Source: Paludibacteraceae bacterium (GTDB lineage Bacteria; Bacteroidota; Bacteroidia; Bacteroidales; Paludibacteraceae). From it: 64,000 bases of DNA. Each line of letters begins with the position of its first letter. The stretch's first letter is position 1. The notes under the pieces are model-generated. The model saw only the letters and a list, made by a program, of their open reading frames with translations. It made no database searches and was not told the DNA's origin. Below are positions 53,953 through 63,826 of this stretch, in pieces. A program made the position numbers and the translations under genes. The DNA lies in assembly GCA_017630395.1 (NCBI GenBank), contig JAGBVI010000005.1, positions 62,001-126,000 on the forward strand. The letters are read 5' to 3'.

Positions 53953-56622
53953 ATGGAGGAATTAGCTAATAAATATAACCCTGCTGAGGTTGAATCTAAA
54001 TGGTACGAATATTGGTTGAAAAATGATTTTTTCAAATCTAAACCTGATGGTCGTGAACCTTATACAATTGTTATCCCACCACCTAATGTAACAGGTGTAC
54101 TTCACATGGGACACATGCTTAACAACACGATTCAGGACATCTTGATTCGTCGTGCCAGAATGATGGGCAAAAATGCTTGCTGGGCTCCCGGTACAGACCA
54201 TGCATCTATTGCGACTGAAGCTAAAGTGGTTAATAAATTAGCTCAAGAAGGAATAAAAAAGAGTGATCTTACTCGCGACCAATTTTTAGAACATGCATGG
54301 GAGTGGACTCATAAACATGGTGGCATAATACTTGAACAATTGAAAAAACTGGGTGCTTCTTGTGATTGGGATCGTACTGCATTCACTATGGATGAAACTC
54401 GCAGTAAAAGCGTTATAAAAGTTTTTTGTGACTTATACAAAAAAGGTCTTATATACAGAGGTGTAAGAATGGTCAATTGGGATCCTCAAGCGCTTACAGC
54501 TCTTTCAGACGAGGAGGTTATTTACAAAGAGGAAAATAGCAAATTATTTTACTTAAAATATTACGTAGTTGATGATTCTTCTGAACCGGCTAAAGAGGGG
54601 GAAGTTATACACGAAGATGCCAAAGGTCGTTATGCCGTAGTTGCTACTACTCGTCCTGAAACAATTATGGGAGACACTGCAATGTGCATTAACCCTAATG
54701 ACCCTAAAAATCAATGGCTAAAAGGAAAAAAGGTTATTGTTCCTATCGTAAATCGCGTTATTCCGGTCATTGAAGATGATTATGTTGATGTCGAATTTGG
54801 TACCGGTTGCTTGAAAGTAACACCTGCTCACGATGTGAATGACTATATGTTGGGAGAAAAATATAACCTTCAAACTATAGATATTTTTAATGACAATGGA
54901 ACTCTTAGCGAAGCTGCCGGTATTTACATCGGGAAAGATCGTTTTGAGGTTCGAAAAGAGATTGAAAAAGATTTGCAAGATGCGAACTTATTGGAAAAAG
55001 TTGAAGCTTATACCAACAAAGTGGGATACTCAGAAAGAACTCACGTCGTAATCGAACCTAAATTATCTATGCAATGGTTCTTGAAAATGGAGCATTTGGC
55101 CAAAACAGCTCTTGAACCGGTTATGAAAGATGAACTAAAGTTCTACCCAGCAAAATATAAAAACACCTATCGTAATTGGTTGGAAAACATCAAAGATTGG
55201 TGCATTAGCCGTCAATTATGGTGGGGACACCGCATACCGGCTTACTTCTTACCTGAAGGTGGCTTTGTTGTGGCTGAGACTGAGGATGAAGCAGTGAAAT
55301 TGGCGCAAGAAAAAAGTGGAAATTCATCTCTGACCATAAATGATTTAAGACAAGATGAAGATTGCTTGGACACTTGGTTCTCTTCTTGGCTATGGCCTAT
55401 TTCTTTATTTGATGGAATAAACAATCCTGGTAATGAAGAGATTAAATATTACTACCCTACCAGCGTATTGGTTACCGGCCCGGATATTATCTTCTTCTGG
55501 GTTGCCAGAATGATTATGTCCGGCTACGAATATGAAGGAGATATGCCGTTTAAGAGTGTATATTTCACAGGTATTGTTAGAGATAAAATTGGACGTAAGA
55601 TGTCTAAATCGCTCGGCAACTCTCCTGACCCATTGGAACTTATCGAGAAATTTGGTGCCGATGGCGTTCGTATGGGAATGATGTTATCTGCTCCTGCAGG
55701 AAATGATATATTATTTGATGAAGCTCTTTGCGAACAAGGAAGAAACTTTAACAACAAAATTTGGAATGCATTCCGTTTGGTAAAAGGTTGGAGTGTAAAC
55801 AAATCTTTAGAACAAAGCCAATCTTCTAAAATTGCTACAGAGTGGTTCCAAGAACAACTAAATAAAACGATTGCAGAAATTAATGATTGCTTCGAAAAAT
55901 ATAGAATTAGTGAAGCATTAATGGCTGTATATAAGTTATTCTGGGATGAGTTCTCTTCTTGGTATTTGGAGATGGTTAAACCAGCCTATCAACAACCGAT
56001 AGACGAAAAGACATACAATCAAACATTAGATTTCTTCGAAACTCTATTGAAATTGTTGCATCCTTTCATGCCGTTTATTACGGAAGAGTTGTACCAAAAT
56101 ATTAAAGAGCGTAGCGAAAAAGAGAGCATAATGGTGAGCTTGCTTCCTACTGGAAAAGAAATTAAAGATATTTTGATTACCAAAATGGAAACAACTAAAA
56201 ATATCATTGCCGGTATTCGTAATATTCGCGCAGAAAAAGGTATTTCACCTCGCGAGACATTCAACATGTTCTTTAAAGGTGATTTCGATGAATCCAACAA
56301 TGCCATTATAATGAAATTGGCAAATATTGATGGAATTGCGACATACAATGGAAACAATGACAATTGCGTCTCCTTCATCGTTGGAACAACCGAGATTTCA
56401 ATTCCATTAGGCAACAATATTAATGCTGAGGAAGAAATTGCCAAAATGGAGAATGAAATAAAATATTTGGAAGGTTTCTTGGTTTCTGTAGAGAAAAAAT
56501 TGAACAACGAAAAGTTTGTTGCCAATGCCAAACCGGAAGTTGTTGAAAACGAACGCAAGAAAAAAGCCGATGCAGAAAGTAAGATAGCTACTTTGAAGGC
56601 GAATATTGCTTCGTTGAAATAA
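53953..56622 (+). CDS. valS: Valyl-tRNA synthetase
   Basis: At 889 residues it fits bacterial class Ia ValRS. The HIGH signature is HMGHMLN within [17 protein letters not shown] (about residues 46-62). The editing (CP1) domain is present with [15 protein letters not shown] and [13 protein letters not shown] is intact ([14 protein letters not shown], about 550). The anticodon-binding helices follow ([28 protein letters not shown]). The C-terminal 65 residues are the coiled-coil arm ([18 protein letters not shown]). It charges tRNA-Val with valine in the cytoplasm. It is transcribed divergently from parA and ended by a strong terminator. Confidence 0.98.
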   Translation: MEELANKYNPAEVESKWYEYWLKNDFFKSKPDGREPYTIVIPPPNVTGVLHMGHMLNNTIQDILIRRARMMGKNACWAPGTDHASIATEAKVVNKLAQEGIKKSDLTRDQFLEHAWEWTHKHGGIILEQLKKLGASCDWDRTAFTMDETRSKSVIKVFCDLYKKGLIYRGVRMVNWDPQALTALSDEEVIYKEENSKLFYLKYYVVDDSSEPAKEGEVIHEDAKGRYAVVATTRPETIMGDTAMCINPNDPKNQWLKGKKVIVPIVNRVIPVIEDDYVDVEFGTGCLKVTPAHDVNDYMLGEKYNLQTIDIFNDNGTLSEAAGIYIGKDRFEVRKEIEKDLQDANLLEKVEAYTNKVGYSERTHVVIEPKLSMQWFLKMEHLAKTALEPVMKDELKFYPAKYKNTYRNWLENIKDWCISRQLWWGHRIPAYFLPEGGFVVAETEDEAVKLAQEKSGNSSLTINDLRQDEDCLDTWFSSWLWPISLFDGINNPGNEEIKYYYPTSVLVTGPDIIFFWVARMIMSGYEYEGDMPFKSVYFTGIVRDKIGRKMSKSLGNSPDPLELIEKFGADGVRMGMMLSAPAGNDILFDEALCEQGRNFNNKIWNAFRLVKGWSVNKSLEQSQSSKIATEWFQEQLNKTIAEINDCFEKYRISEALMAVYKLFWDEFSSWYLEMVKPAYQQPIDEKTYNQTLDFFETLLKLLHPFMPFITEELYQNIKERSEKESIMVSLLPTGKEIKDILITKMETTKNIIAGIRNIRAEKGISPRETFNMFFKGDFDESNNAIIMKLANIDGIATYNGNNDNCVSFIVGTTEISIPLGNNINAEEEIAKMENEIKYLEGFLVSVEKKLNNEKFVANAKPEVVENERKKKADAESKIATLKANIASLK

Positions 56623-56647
56623 AATAATTTTTATTACCCAAGAATTT

Positions 56648-56686
56648 AAAGAGGGTGTATCAAAATAGATATGCCCTCTTTTTTTT
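56648..56686 (+). terminator. Rho-independent terminator of valS
   Basis: AAAGAGGGTGTATC (56648-56661) pairs with GATATGCCCTCTTT (56668-56681), then TTTTT. The 14-bp stem has two G-U pairs. Member of the GAGGGTGTNTC terminator family. Confidence 0.9.
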
Positions 56687-56731
56687 GCTTTATCACTGGA
56701 AATCATCCATTACTCCTCTTATTTGTATAAC

Positions 56732-56745
56732 ACCTTGTACAAGGT
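56732..56745. promoter_or_regulatory. Perfect 14-bp palindrome before the helicase gene
   Basis: ACCTTGTACAAGGT is its own reverse complement and ends 12 bases before the ATG at 56758. It may be a binding site for a dimeric regulator. No matching regulator gene is nearby. Confidence 0.4.
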
Positions 56746-56757
56746 AACTGATAAAAT

Positions 56758-58551
56758 ATGATAAACTACAATGACATATCACAATTCTTTGAATTGGAAG
56801 CAGAAGCAATAAAAGAAAATTGGGATGCATTAATGAAACAACCCATCAAAGAGCGTATTCGCAAACGTAAAGCAATAAGCGCAGTTTATCTAGATAAAGA
56901 ATATAGTGAACAGTCTGAAGAAAACTATCGGTTATTTAAGGTAACTTTCGAAAAGAACTTATCTGATTTCAAGGAAGGAGAATGTCTTGTACTTCATAAA
57001 GAGGAAGAGATTGTATCCGGTATTAAATGTACTATCAATAGGTTTGAAGATGATAATACAATGGTGATAGAAGTGTTTCCTCTTAACATCCCCATTGATA
57101 TAGAATCTTATTATGATATTCCGTTATGTTTAGACAAAGATCTTGTTGATTTGCGCAGGCATGTTTACGACAATTTCATGATAAAACTGTCGCATGAGAG
57201 AGATTTCTGGAACAACCTTATATTAAACACAAAACAAACTCCCTTATTTTCAGATAGATAAAAAGTAAAAGAAGCGTTAAAACTAGGCATTGATGAGTTC
57301 GGATACAATCTTCTTCCGCGTCAGGAAGAAGCTGCATTAAACAGTATAACTGCAGAAGATTATTACCTGATTCAAGGCCCTCCCGGAACTGGGAAATCAT
57401 TTGTCCTCTCTATAATCATAATGATAGAGTTGGCCATTTTGAATAATAAAGTCATAATCATTGGGCCTAACCACATGGCCATTAATAACACATTAATTCA
57501 AGTTGTCAAGAACTTTCCATATCTATATCCTATAGTGTACAAAGTAGGGCAAAGTTATAATGCTCCCAACTATAAAGTCAATACAGATGGTCTAACACAA
57601 GAGATTAAGGATTACTTAGAAAATAATGGCGAAGAATTGTATCTAAAGAATATACCCTACCTTAATACTTCGTATGTCAATCAGTCCGAACATCCCATTG
57701 CAATAGGTATGACTTCTCATAGTTTATATACAAAAAGAGCAAGTGGATTGGAATGTGACACACTCATCGTAGATGAAGCCGGTCAAATGACAATACCATT
57801 AGCTCTAATGGGTATGATTAAAGTTAAAAAAATAATTTTTGCCGGTGATTATAAACAGCTGCCACCCATTGTATCATCCGACAAAATACGGAACGAAATG
57901 AAACAATCTGTATTTCAGGCTCTAATTTCTAATACAAATTGTACAATGTTAGATGTTAGTTTCAGAATGTGTGAACCTATATGTAATTTCGTTTCAGAAC
58001 TATTTTATGATGGAGAATTAAAACCAATGAAGCATGGATGTGGAGATAGAATAATAAATACTAATCCTCTTTATAGTTTCTATGCACCAATTATTATTCA
58101 GCATATAGGTGATTGCGGAGAGCAATACTCAGACAAGGAGGCTGAATTTATTGCAGAAATAACTGGAGACTATCTTAATCAAGGATTACCTGCGACAGAA
58201 ATAGCTATTTTGTCACCATTTAGGGCTCAAGCTGCCAATATACGAAGACATATTGGCAAAAACGAATATATAACTGAAGAGAATCGAAATTTACTTTCAA
58301 TTGATACTATTGATAAAATGCAAGGACAAGAGAGGGAGGTTATCATATTCTCCCTTGCTGCCGGTAATATAGAGTATATGACCGAAATGGCAGATTTCTT
58401 ATACAATCCCAATAAACTTAATGTTGCTTTTTCAAGGGCTAAGTCAAAGCTAATAATTGTCGGAAACATAGACAATCTAAAATATATAGATACAGAAAAG
58501 TTCCCTCATATTAAGAAAATGTTAAACTCTCAATATGTGAAATTAATTTAA
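56758..58551 (+). pseudogene. SF1 DNA/RNA helicase (IGHMBP2/DNA2-like) interrupted by an in-frame TAA
   Basis: One reading frame of 598 codons is broken only by TAA at 57259-57261. The first 167 codons encode the N-terminal region (MINYNDISQFFELEAEAI, ending FSDR). The same frame continues after the stop through KVKEALKLGIDEFGYN and the Walker A loop GPPGTGKS (57376-57399), then LIVDEAGQM (motif II), AGDYKQLPPI (III), SFRM (IV) and VAFSRAKSKLIIVG (VI). The downstream ATG at 57421 lies after Walker A, so a protein started there could not bind ATP normally. The total length is close to that of intact IGHMBP2-like helicases. No frameshift or other lesion is seen, which suggests a recent nonsense change, or readthrough, or a sequencing error. 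Confidence 0.85.
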
Positions 58552-58579
58552 CGATAGTCGTTTACACAAATTTGAACTT

Positions 58580-58852
58580 TTATCGCATTGTTAATTTATA
58601 AATACAACCACGTATCTTCGTTTCTAATAATTTTTCTTTTTTTAGATATTGAATAATTTTTTGTTGATTCAATCCTCCGCCAAGAATACTTAAAGTAACC
58701 CAAGGTACTCTTTGAGGTATTTTCTTCATACTATCACTATTATTATCGCAATAATAAAACTGTATATGATTACTAGTGATATAGTCTATATTTCGGCTAT
58801 AAATAATAGTTATTGGTTTTCGATTACATAAATTAACCTTAACAAACGTCAC
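58580..58852 (-). CDS. Possible small hypothetical protein (90 codons)
   Basis: A 90-codon frame starting at GTG, with a stop three codons upstream in frame. The C-terminal half (VTLSILGGGLNQQKII, then KKEKLLETKIRGCIYK) has helix-like basic composition, but I recognise no family. There is no promoter box at the start. It could be a remnant of a degraded gene near the broken helicase, or chance. Confidence 0.3.
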   Translation of the reverse strand: MTFVKVNLCNRKPITIIYSRNIDYITSNHIQFYYCDNNSDSMKKIPQRVPWVTLSILGGGLNQQKIIQYLKKEKLLETKIRGCIYKLTMR

Positions 58853-58869
58853 AAATTACGAACAAAAAA

Positions 58870-58970
58870 ATGCTTTTTCTTCGTTGTAGTGAGTTATGTT
58901 GTGAGCGTCATTGCCGAGTGCGCACAACTCCGTCCATACGGAGAAAAACAGAATATCATCGGCTAAACAT
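58870..58970. other. GC-richer noncoding segment with small hairpin, possible repeat remnant
   Basis: This stretch (GAGTTATGTTGTGAGCGTCA onward) is visibly richer in G and C than its flanks. It contains CTCCGT-CCAT-ACGGAG, a perfect 6-bp hairpin. No credible gene is present. It looks like part of a dispersed element, but no second copy lies in the window. Confidence 0.3.
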
Positions 58971-58978
58971 TTTGTAAT

Positions 58979-59020
58979 GAGGGTGTCTCAAAATTCAATT
59001 TCTGAAACACCCTCTTTTTT
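58979..59020. terminator. Bidirectional terminator between the helicase and aldehyde dehydrogenase genes
   Basis: GAGGGTGT (58979-58986) pairs with ACACCCTC (59007-59014), with further pairing inside (TCA with TGA, AAATT with AATTT). T-runs or A-runs on both sides would let it work in either direction; it lies 24 bases after the aldehyde dehydrogenase stop on the minus strand. Member of the GAGGGTGTNTC family. Confidence 0.85.
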
Positions 59021-59044
59021 ATTTCTTAAATTACCACAAAAGCT

Positions 59045-60427
59045 TTACAACAACTTTTTAATCCATTTGAAATATTTATATGGCATGTAACGAAGTGGCA
59101 AATCGAAACACTTAGGTGTAGTAACAACTGTCCGCCTGTGCGAGAATGCAAGAAAACTATCTCTACCATGATAACTACCCATCCCAGAATTACCCACTCC
59201 ACCGAAAGGAACGTTTTCATTTGCGATATGCATAATGGTATCATTGATACATGCACCTCCTGATGATGTTCTACGAATCAATTTCCACCCCCTCTTCTCA
59301 TCTCCAAAATAATATAAAGCCAAAGGTTTATCACGCTCATTTACAAATTGTATCACCTCATCAATATCCTCAAATTCATGAAGCGGGAATATCGGTCCAA
59401 AAATCTCTTCCGTCATCAATGGGGAATCCATTGCGACATTTTCTATCAACGTAGGTTCGATATAACGTGTCTCACTATTACTCCTTCCGCCAACAACTAC
59501 ATCTCCGTCGTCCATATAAGAAAGGACTCTATCAAAAGCACGGTCATTGACTAAACGCACATAATGCAAACTCTTTTCCACATCCTCTCCATGCATATTT
59601 TTCAACTCCTCTTGAAACGCCTTTTTAAATGCCTCTTTAACTGATTTATGAACAAATAGATAATCCGGCGCAATGCAAGTCTGACCGCAATTTAGAGTCT
59701 TTCCATAAACAATACGACGTGCAGCTATTCTGACATTACATTCCTTATCCACAATACACGGGCTTTTCCCACCTAACTCTAAAACTAATGGAGTTAGATA
59801 CTGAGAGGCTGCTTTCATTACCAATTTCCCCAAGGAAGGACTTCCTGTAAAGAAAATCATATCATATCGATACGACAATAATTGAGCATTCACCTCGCGA
59901 TTTCCCTGAACAACAGCAACATACTCTTCGTCAAAAGTTTCTGCAATCATTTTTTCGATAACAGAGGAGACGGTTGGAACATACGGAGATGGTTTTAGTA
60001 TAGCCGTACAACCAGCCGAAATAGCACCTACCAACGGATTTAATAACAATTGAACCGGATAATTCCATGGAGCAATTATCAGCGCATTCCCCAATGGTTC
60101 CTTCACAATATATGTTTGAGAAGGGAACATCTTAAGAGGTGTTGAGACTTTTTCACGGGATGCCCAATCTTTAAAATTGTCTAAGTGATTCTTTATTTCA
60201 CCATAGACAATACTGATTTCTGTCATATAAGCCTCCTCATACGACTTATGCAAATCAACATATAAAGCATCCGATAACTCTTTCTCCCAGTGTTTCATCG
60301 CTTTTAATAAGCGTTTCAACATTTGCTTTCTGAAGCCAAATTTCAAAGTGGACTCACCTCTATAATACTCTCTTTGTTTTACTATTAGCTCTTCAATTCT
60401 CGAAGACGATGTATTTTGTATGTTCAT
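59045..60427 (-). CDS. Aldehyde dehydrogenase (class 3-like, fatty/aromatic aldehydes)
   Basis: At 460 residues it is the short, class 3-type size. Landmarks: IIAPWNYPVQLLLNPL (117-132), FFTGSPSLGK (192-201), the general base Glu217 in VLELGGKSP, and the nucleophile Cys251 in NCGQTCIAPDYLF. The C-terminal part has EEIFGPIFPL and NENVPFGGVGNSGMGSYHG. The tail FKWIKKLL is short and basic with some hydrophobic residues, as in membrane-associated fatty aldehyde dehydrogenases. It oxidises aldehydes to acids with NAD(P). Its ATG is two bases after the SDR stop, so the pair probably oxidises an alcohol to an aldehyde and then to an acid (inference). Confidence 0.92.
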   Translation of the reverse strand: MNIQNTSSSRIEELIVKQREYYRGESTLKFGFRKQMLKRLLKAMKHWEKELSDALYVDLHKSYEEAYMTEISIVYGEIKNHLDNFKDWASREKVSTPLKMFPSQTYIVKEPLGNALIIAPWNYPVQLLLNPLVGAISAGCTAILKPSPYVPTVSSVIEKMIAETFDEEYVAVVQGNREVNAQLLSYRYDMIFFTGSPSLGKLVMKAASQYLTPLVLELGGKSPCIVDKECNVRIAARRIVYGKTLNCGQTCIAPDYLFVHKSVKEAFKKAFQEELKNMHGEDVEKSLHYVRLVNDRAFDRVLSYMDDGDVVVGGRSNSETRYIEPTLIENVAMDSPLMTEEIFGPIFPLHEFEDIDEVIQFVNERDKPLALYYFGDEKRGWKLIRRTSSGGACINDTIMHIANENVPFGGVGNSGMGSYHGRDSFLAFSHRRTVVTTPKCFDLPLRYMPYKYFKWIKKLL

Positions 60428-60429
60428 AA

Positions 60430-61242
60430 CTAACTTTTTTTGCGTCCAGTAAAATTATCCATTGTGTGATAAACTCCACATACATTTCCAATGATATAAT
60501 CAAACCATGAAAATGGTAAAATTCCTTGCAAAAAGCGAATAAAATGAAACCCGAAAGGCATTCCTTTAAAGTTCCGATTGCTTTCTATTGCTTTGATGAT
60601 TTTATTCGCAACTTTCTCTGGTTCTAAGATTGGAAATAAGCGAGATTGTACCCCATCAAACATACCTGTACTAATATAATAAGGAGCTATGGTAGTACTT
60701 TTAACATTACTCTTCATCTCTTTTAACTCGATACGAATAGACTCAGACCAACCCAAAGCTGCCCATTTACTTGCTGCATAAACAGACATTCTTGGATTAG
60801 AAAGCATTCCAGCAGCAGAGGCAATAGTACAAATATGTCCTCTATCTCTTTCTACCATATCTTTTAAGAAAGGAAGTGTAACATACATTGGTGCTATAGC
60901 ATTAATTTTCATAGTCCTATCAATGTCTGATACATTCAGATTGAAAAAATGATTGTTACTCGTAACCACCCCTGCACAATTAATCAAAATATCAACATTA
61001 CCACACTCCTTCTTCACTGTTTGGTAGGAGTGTTGCACCATTTCAAAATCTGAAACATCAACAAGAAAACCATAAACTTTCCCTTTTGAAGAAAATTCTG
61101 TCACAACAGCATCCAGATTTTGTTGGTTAACATCCCAAATTATTAAACTATCAGCTCCTTTTTCTAAAGCTATTCTACCCATGATTTTTCCAATTCCGGA
61201 AGCACCTCCGGTAATAAGAACTTTTGTTCCTTTAATCTTCAT
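60430..61242 (-). CDS. Short-chain dehydrogenase/reductase (SDR)
   Basis: The start is the ATG at 61242 (270 residues), just after a promoter box at 61287; a TTG upstream is less likely. The cofactor motif TGGASGIG is at 11-18, NCAG at 89-92 and the catalytic set Asn114, Ser142, Tyr155 and Lys159 (YAASK) is complete. The C-terminal 45 residues are hydrophobic and end with VYHTMDNFTGRKK, a feature of lipid- or retinol-type SDRs. It acts on an alcohol or ketone with NAD(P); substrate unknown. It is the first gene of a two-gene operon with aldehyde dehydrogenase. Confidence 0.88.
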   Translation of the reverse strand: MKIKGTKVLITGGASGIGKIMGRIALEKGADSLIIWDVNQQNLDAVVTEFSSKGKVYGFLVDVSDFEMVQHSYQTVKKECGNVDILINCAGVVTSNNHFFNLNVSDIDRTMKINAIAPMYVTLPFLKDMVERDRGHICTIASAAGMLSNPRMSVYAASKWAALGWSESIRIELKEMKSNVKSTTIAPYYISTGMFDGVQSRLFPILEPEKVANKIIKAIESNRNFKGMPFGFHFIRFLQGILPFSWFDYIIGNVCGVYHTMDNFTGRKKS

Positions 61243-61286
61243 ACAAAACAATTAAACTTAAAACAACATCTATAAACTACAATGTG

Positions 61287-61294
61287 CAAATTTA
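61287..61294 (-). promoter_or_regulatory. Bacteroidota -7 box for the SDR-aldehyde dehydrogenase operon
   Basis: TAAATTTG on the minus strand, about 45 bases before the ATG at 61242; the predicted start is near 61280. A TTTC lies 17 bases further upstream. Confidence 0.55.
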
Positions 61295-61417
61295 GTTAAA
61301 ACCATCTGAACGAAATTTATAGACACTTACTATACTAACAATAAATCAAGCGACAAAGTTACTGATTTTAACTAGTATAATGCAATATTTATGATATAAT
61401 TTAAAGTCTGCTTCTAT

Positions 61418-61498
61418 AAATTGCGATTTTTATTATCTATGTTATATTCTCCATTTTGGATGCTTTTGAAAAGATCTTTAAGAATGAATTCGCAATTT
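61418..61498. repeat. Inverted repeat downstream of the flippase gene
   Basis: AAATTGCGA (61418-61426) and TCGCAATTT (61490-61498) are perfect complements separated by 63 bases. They could form a long-range hairpin at the 3' end of the flippase transcript. No gene is seen between 61252 and 61503. Confidence 0.3.
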
Positions 61499-61503
61499 TA
61501 TAA

Positions 61504-62697
61504 TTACTTTGCAACCTGCTTTTTGTCAAAGAAATATGCGCCCCCAAGCACCAACGAACAAACAAAGTTTGCCATCAAGTTCACCCAACATGCTCCTTTA
61601 ACTCCCAAAGCAGGGACTAAAAGTAAAGAAAGAACAAGGGCAACAATCACCCCCGACAACGACTTAAAAATCAAGATTTTCAGTTCTCCGAAAGCAGAAA
61701 AATAATGTCCCCATACATTCGAAACAGCAACAGCTAACACCCCTGGAGAAAGAAACATTAAAATCGATTTAGCCTCAACAAACTCATCACCAAAAACCCA
61801 ACCATATATTGGCGCCGGAATCATAAATGCAATCAACAAAAACAACAACGTAACACCGCAACACAACCATGCCATTTTAGTTGTAACACTCCTCGCCTCT
61901 TGATTTTTATTCTGACTCAACAATTGTGAATATTGAACAGTAGAAATACTTCCGCTTAACTTCCACACAATTTCGGATAAAGAGACTCCTATCGAGAAAA
62001 TTCCCACGGCAGCCAATCCGGAATAATACCCTAAGAAATAATAACTTAAACGATAATTAAAAAATTGCAAAAAATTACTCAACTCTGTCTGCATTCCAAA
62101 TTTCAACAACGAGAGACTCACCTCTTTATACGAGTGTTTAGAGATAAGCAAAGGGGTATCATTCATAAAAAAACAAAGACTCAACAAAACCATCAACGAT
62201 GTACATTGCGCATAAAAATAGGAGAAATAAGATGTGTCAAACAAATAAAAAACCATCAAAAACAAAATCATCAAAAAAGGTTGTAAAACAACAATAAGAT
62301 TATATCTGTTAATAGATTGTTTACCTACAAACAGCGAATTAAAGAAGGTGATACACCCTAGTAAAGTAGAAGAAATAAATAAGAATAACGAATACTCCGT
62401 TCTTCCTAAAATATGAAAAGAAACTGCCCCAAAAAAAGAGATAATAAATGCCCAAAGGAACACAGGAAGAAATAAATCAGCAGGCAGAAATTTTCTCAAA
62501 TTAAAAGAGGTACTACTTCCTGAAAAAATAGATGTAAAAATAGAAATAAGTCCTAAATCAGTAGCAAAAAGGGCTATCAATCCTCTACCTTCGGCCCCCC
62601 ATAATCTTGTTGTAGCCAACACTAACAAGAAATTGAGAAGCAACAACGCAGCCCTACTCAACATCGTAAACAATATATCTCTCCTTACCTTACTCAT
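61504..62697 (-). CDS. Polysaccharide flippase (Wzx/MOP superfamily)
   Basis: The 397-residue protein is almost entirely hydrophobic, with about twelve predicted membrane helices. It starts with RRDILFTMLSRAALLLLNFL and the TTRLWGAEGRGLIALF segment typical of Wzx/MurJ-like exporters. Charged residues inside the membrane part (KFGMQTELSN, FNYRLSYYFLG) match the family. It should flip lipid-linked oligosaccharide across the inner membrane. It is slightly shorter than most Wzx proteins (about 420-480), but no break is seen. It overlaps the upstream glycosyltransferase gene by eight bases, so both belong to one surface-glycan operon. Confidence 0.85.
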   Translation of the reverse strand: MSKVRRDILFTMLSRAALLLLNFLLVLATTRLWGAEGRGLIALFATDLGLISIFTSIFSGSSTSFNLRKFLPADLFLPVFLWAFIISFFGAVSFHILGRTEYSLFLFISSTLLGCITFFNSLFVGKQSINRYNLIVVLQPFLMILFLMVFYLFDTSYFSYFYAQCTSLMVLLSLCFFMNDTPLLISKHSYKEVSLSLLKFGMQTELSNFLQFFNYRLSYYFLGYYSGLAAVGIFSIGVSLSEIVWKLSGSISTVQYSQLLSQNKNQEARSVTTKMAWLCCGVTLLFLLIAFMIPAPIYGWVFGDEFVEAKSILMFLSPGVLAVAVSNVWGHYFSAFGELKILIFKSLSGVIVALVLSLLLVPALGVKGACWVNLMANFVCSLVLGGAYFFDKKQVAK

Positions 62698-63775
62698 TTC
62701 TCACTTTATTTATAAAATCAACAAAAGAATCTTCAATCTTTGACCAATCATATTTATTCCTCGCTAAGAATTCTGCATTATGACAATGCTCTACATAAAA
62801 ATCTTCTCGGTCTATATACTTCAAAAGAGCCTCAACAACTTGCTTTTCATCAGACGGATTAACCAAAACACCAAATTTCTCAATTTCCGGAACCCCGATA
62901 GGAATTGCTTTTAAATCCGAATAGATAACCACACGTCCTGATGCCATATAATAAAATAATTTTATAGGTAAACAGCGTGTATTTTCAAAATCAATTTTTC
63001 GCAAATCAAAATAGATATCTGCATCTCCAATTGTAGAACAAAAGTCTGTAAAAGAAAGATAACCACACCAATCTAATTTTATGTTGGATGGCAACAAATG
63101 TTCTATTGCAGGCTTTTCTGAAGAAAAGAGTTTAAATACAAAGGAATGATTTGGTCTAATTTGTGCTACCTGAGTAATTACTGACAAAACCTTATTAAAA
63201 CCCTTTTCGTTAGTCAAACTTCCTGAATAACACAATTTCCATTCTGCATTATTTTGTCTTATAGGGAAACGCTTTAATTTATTAAAAGTAGCATAATAAG
63301 ACAAATAGAGATGCTTTTTAGAAGGAAAAACAAGATGAAAAGGGAGTGCCTTATGATGTTCACCAAAAATAAATGCCGTAGTCAGAAAACCTGCCAAGCA
63401 AGAAAAAAGAGACAACGCAATCCATTTAAATGGTCTGAGAAAAAGTGAGCAATTCGTCATATTTTTTTTGGACGGAATCCACTCTGTCACATCATACACT
63501 AAGCGAACATCGGAGGCATAACATTTTTTGTAACGGAATGCAGCAAGAATAACAATGGGAGAATCCCCAACAATGATACTCGGATTTTTCCTCTTAAACA
63601 CCTCAATAAGATGAGCCAGCTTTTGCTTCAGAGAAAAAGTTCCATCCATCAAACCATCATCAATCAAAGAGACAACAGAAGTTTGAAACCCATGTCTATT
63701 CAGGGTCTCCATCTGTTGAAAGAAGACTCTTTCATCTTCCGTTCTATGAATTGACAATGCAAATAAAACCATCAT
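62690..63775 (-). CDS. Glycosyltransferase (GT-B fold, family 4-like)
   Basis: The 361-residue protein has the two-domain GT-B pattern. The N-terminal domain (about 1-175) includes RTEDERVFFQQMETLNRHGF and VRLVYDVTEWIPS. The C-terminal domain has LCYSGSLTNEKGFNKVLSVI, the IGDADIYFDLRK strand and the acceptor/donor segment PIKLFYYMASGRVVIYSD, ending GVLVNPSDEKQVVEALLKYI. Family 4 enzymes transfer sugars from nucleotide donors, usually retaining configuration. The donor is unknown. It is the first gene of the operon with the flippase. The start is the ATG at 63775, with another ATG directly after it. Confidence 0.83.
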   Translation of the reverse strand: MMVLFALSIHRTEDERVFFQQMETLNRHGFQTSVVSLIDDGLMDGTFSLKQKLAHLIEVFKRKNPSIIVGDSPIVILAAFRYKKCYASDVRLVYDVTEWIPSKKNMTNCSLFLRPFKWIALSLFSCLAGFLTTAFIFGEHHKALPFHLVFPSKKHLYLSYYATFNKLKRFPIRQNNAEWKLCYSGSLTNEKGFNKVLSVITQVAQIRPNHSFVFKLFSSEKPAIEHLLPSNIKLDWCGYLSFTDFCSTIGDADIYFDLRKIDFENTRCLPIKLFYYMASGRVVIYSDLKAIPIGVPEIEKFGVLVNPSDEKQVVEALLKYIDREDFYVEHCHNAEFLARNKYDWSKIEDSFVDFINKVRNE

Positions 63776-63780
63776 AACGC

Positions 63781-63788
63781 CAAAGATA
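63781..63788 (-). promoter_or_regulatory. -7 box directly before the glycosyltransferase
   Basis: TATCTTTG on the minus strand ends five bases before the ATG at 63775, so the transcript would start at or very near the initiation codon (leaderless or almost so). No -33 TTTG is seen at the usual spacing. Confidence 0.5.
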
Positions 63789-63826
63789 GCACAATTAGCT
63801 GAATAATTGATTTAGAACAAACAAAA

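Noticed and set aside
61421..61705. 94-codon plus-strand frame across the flippase 3' end
   Set aside because: It is antisense to the conserved membrane protein and has no promoter or family match.
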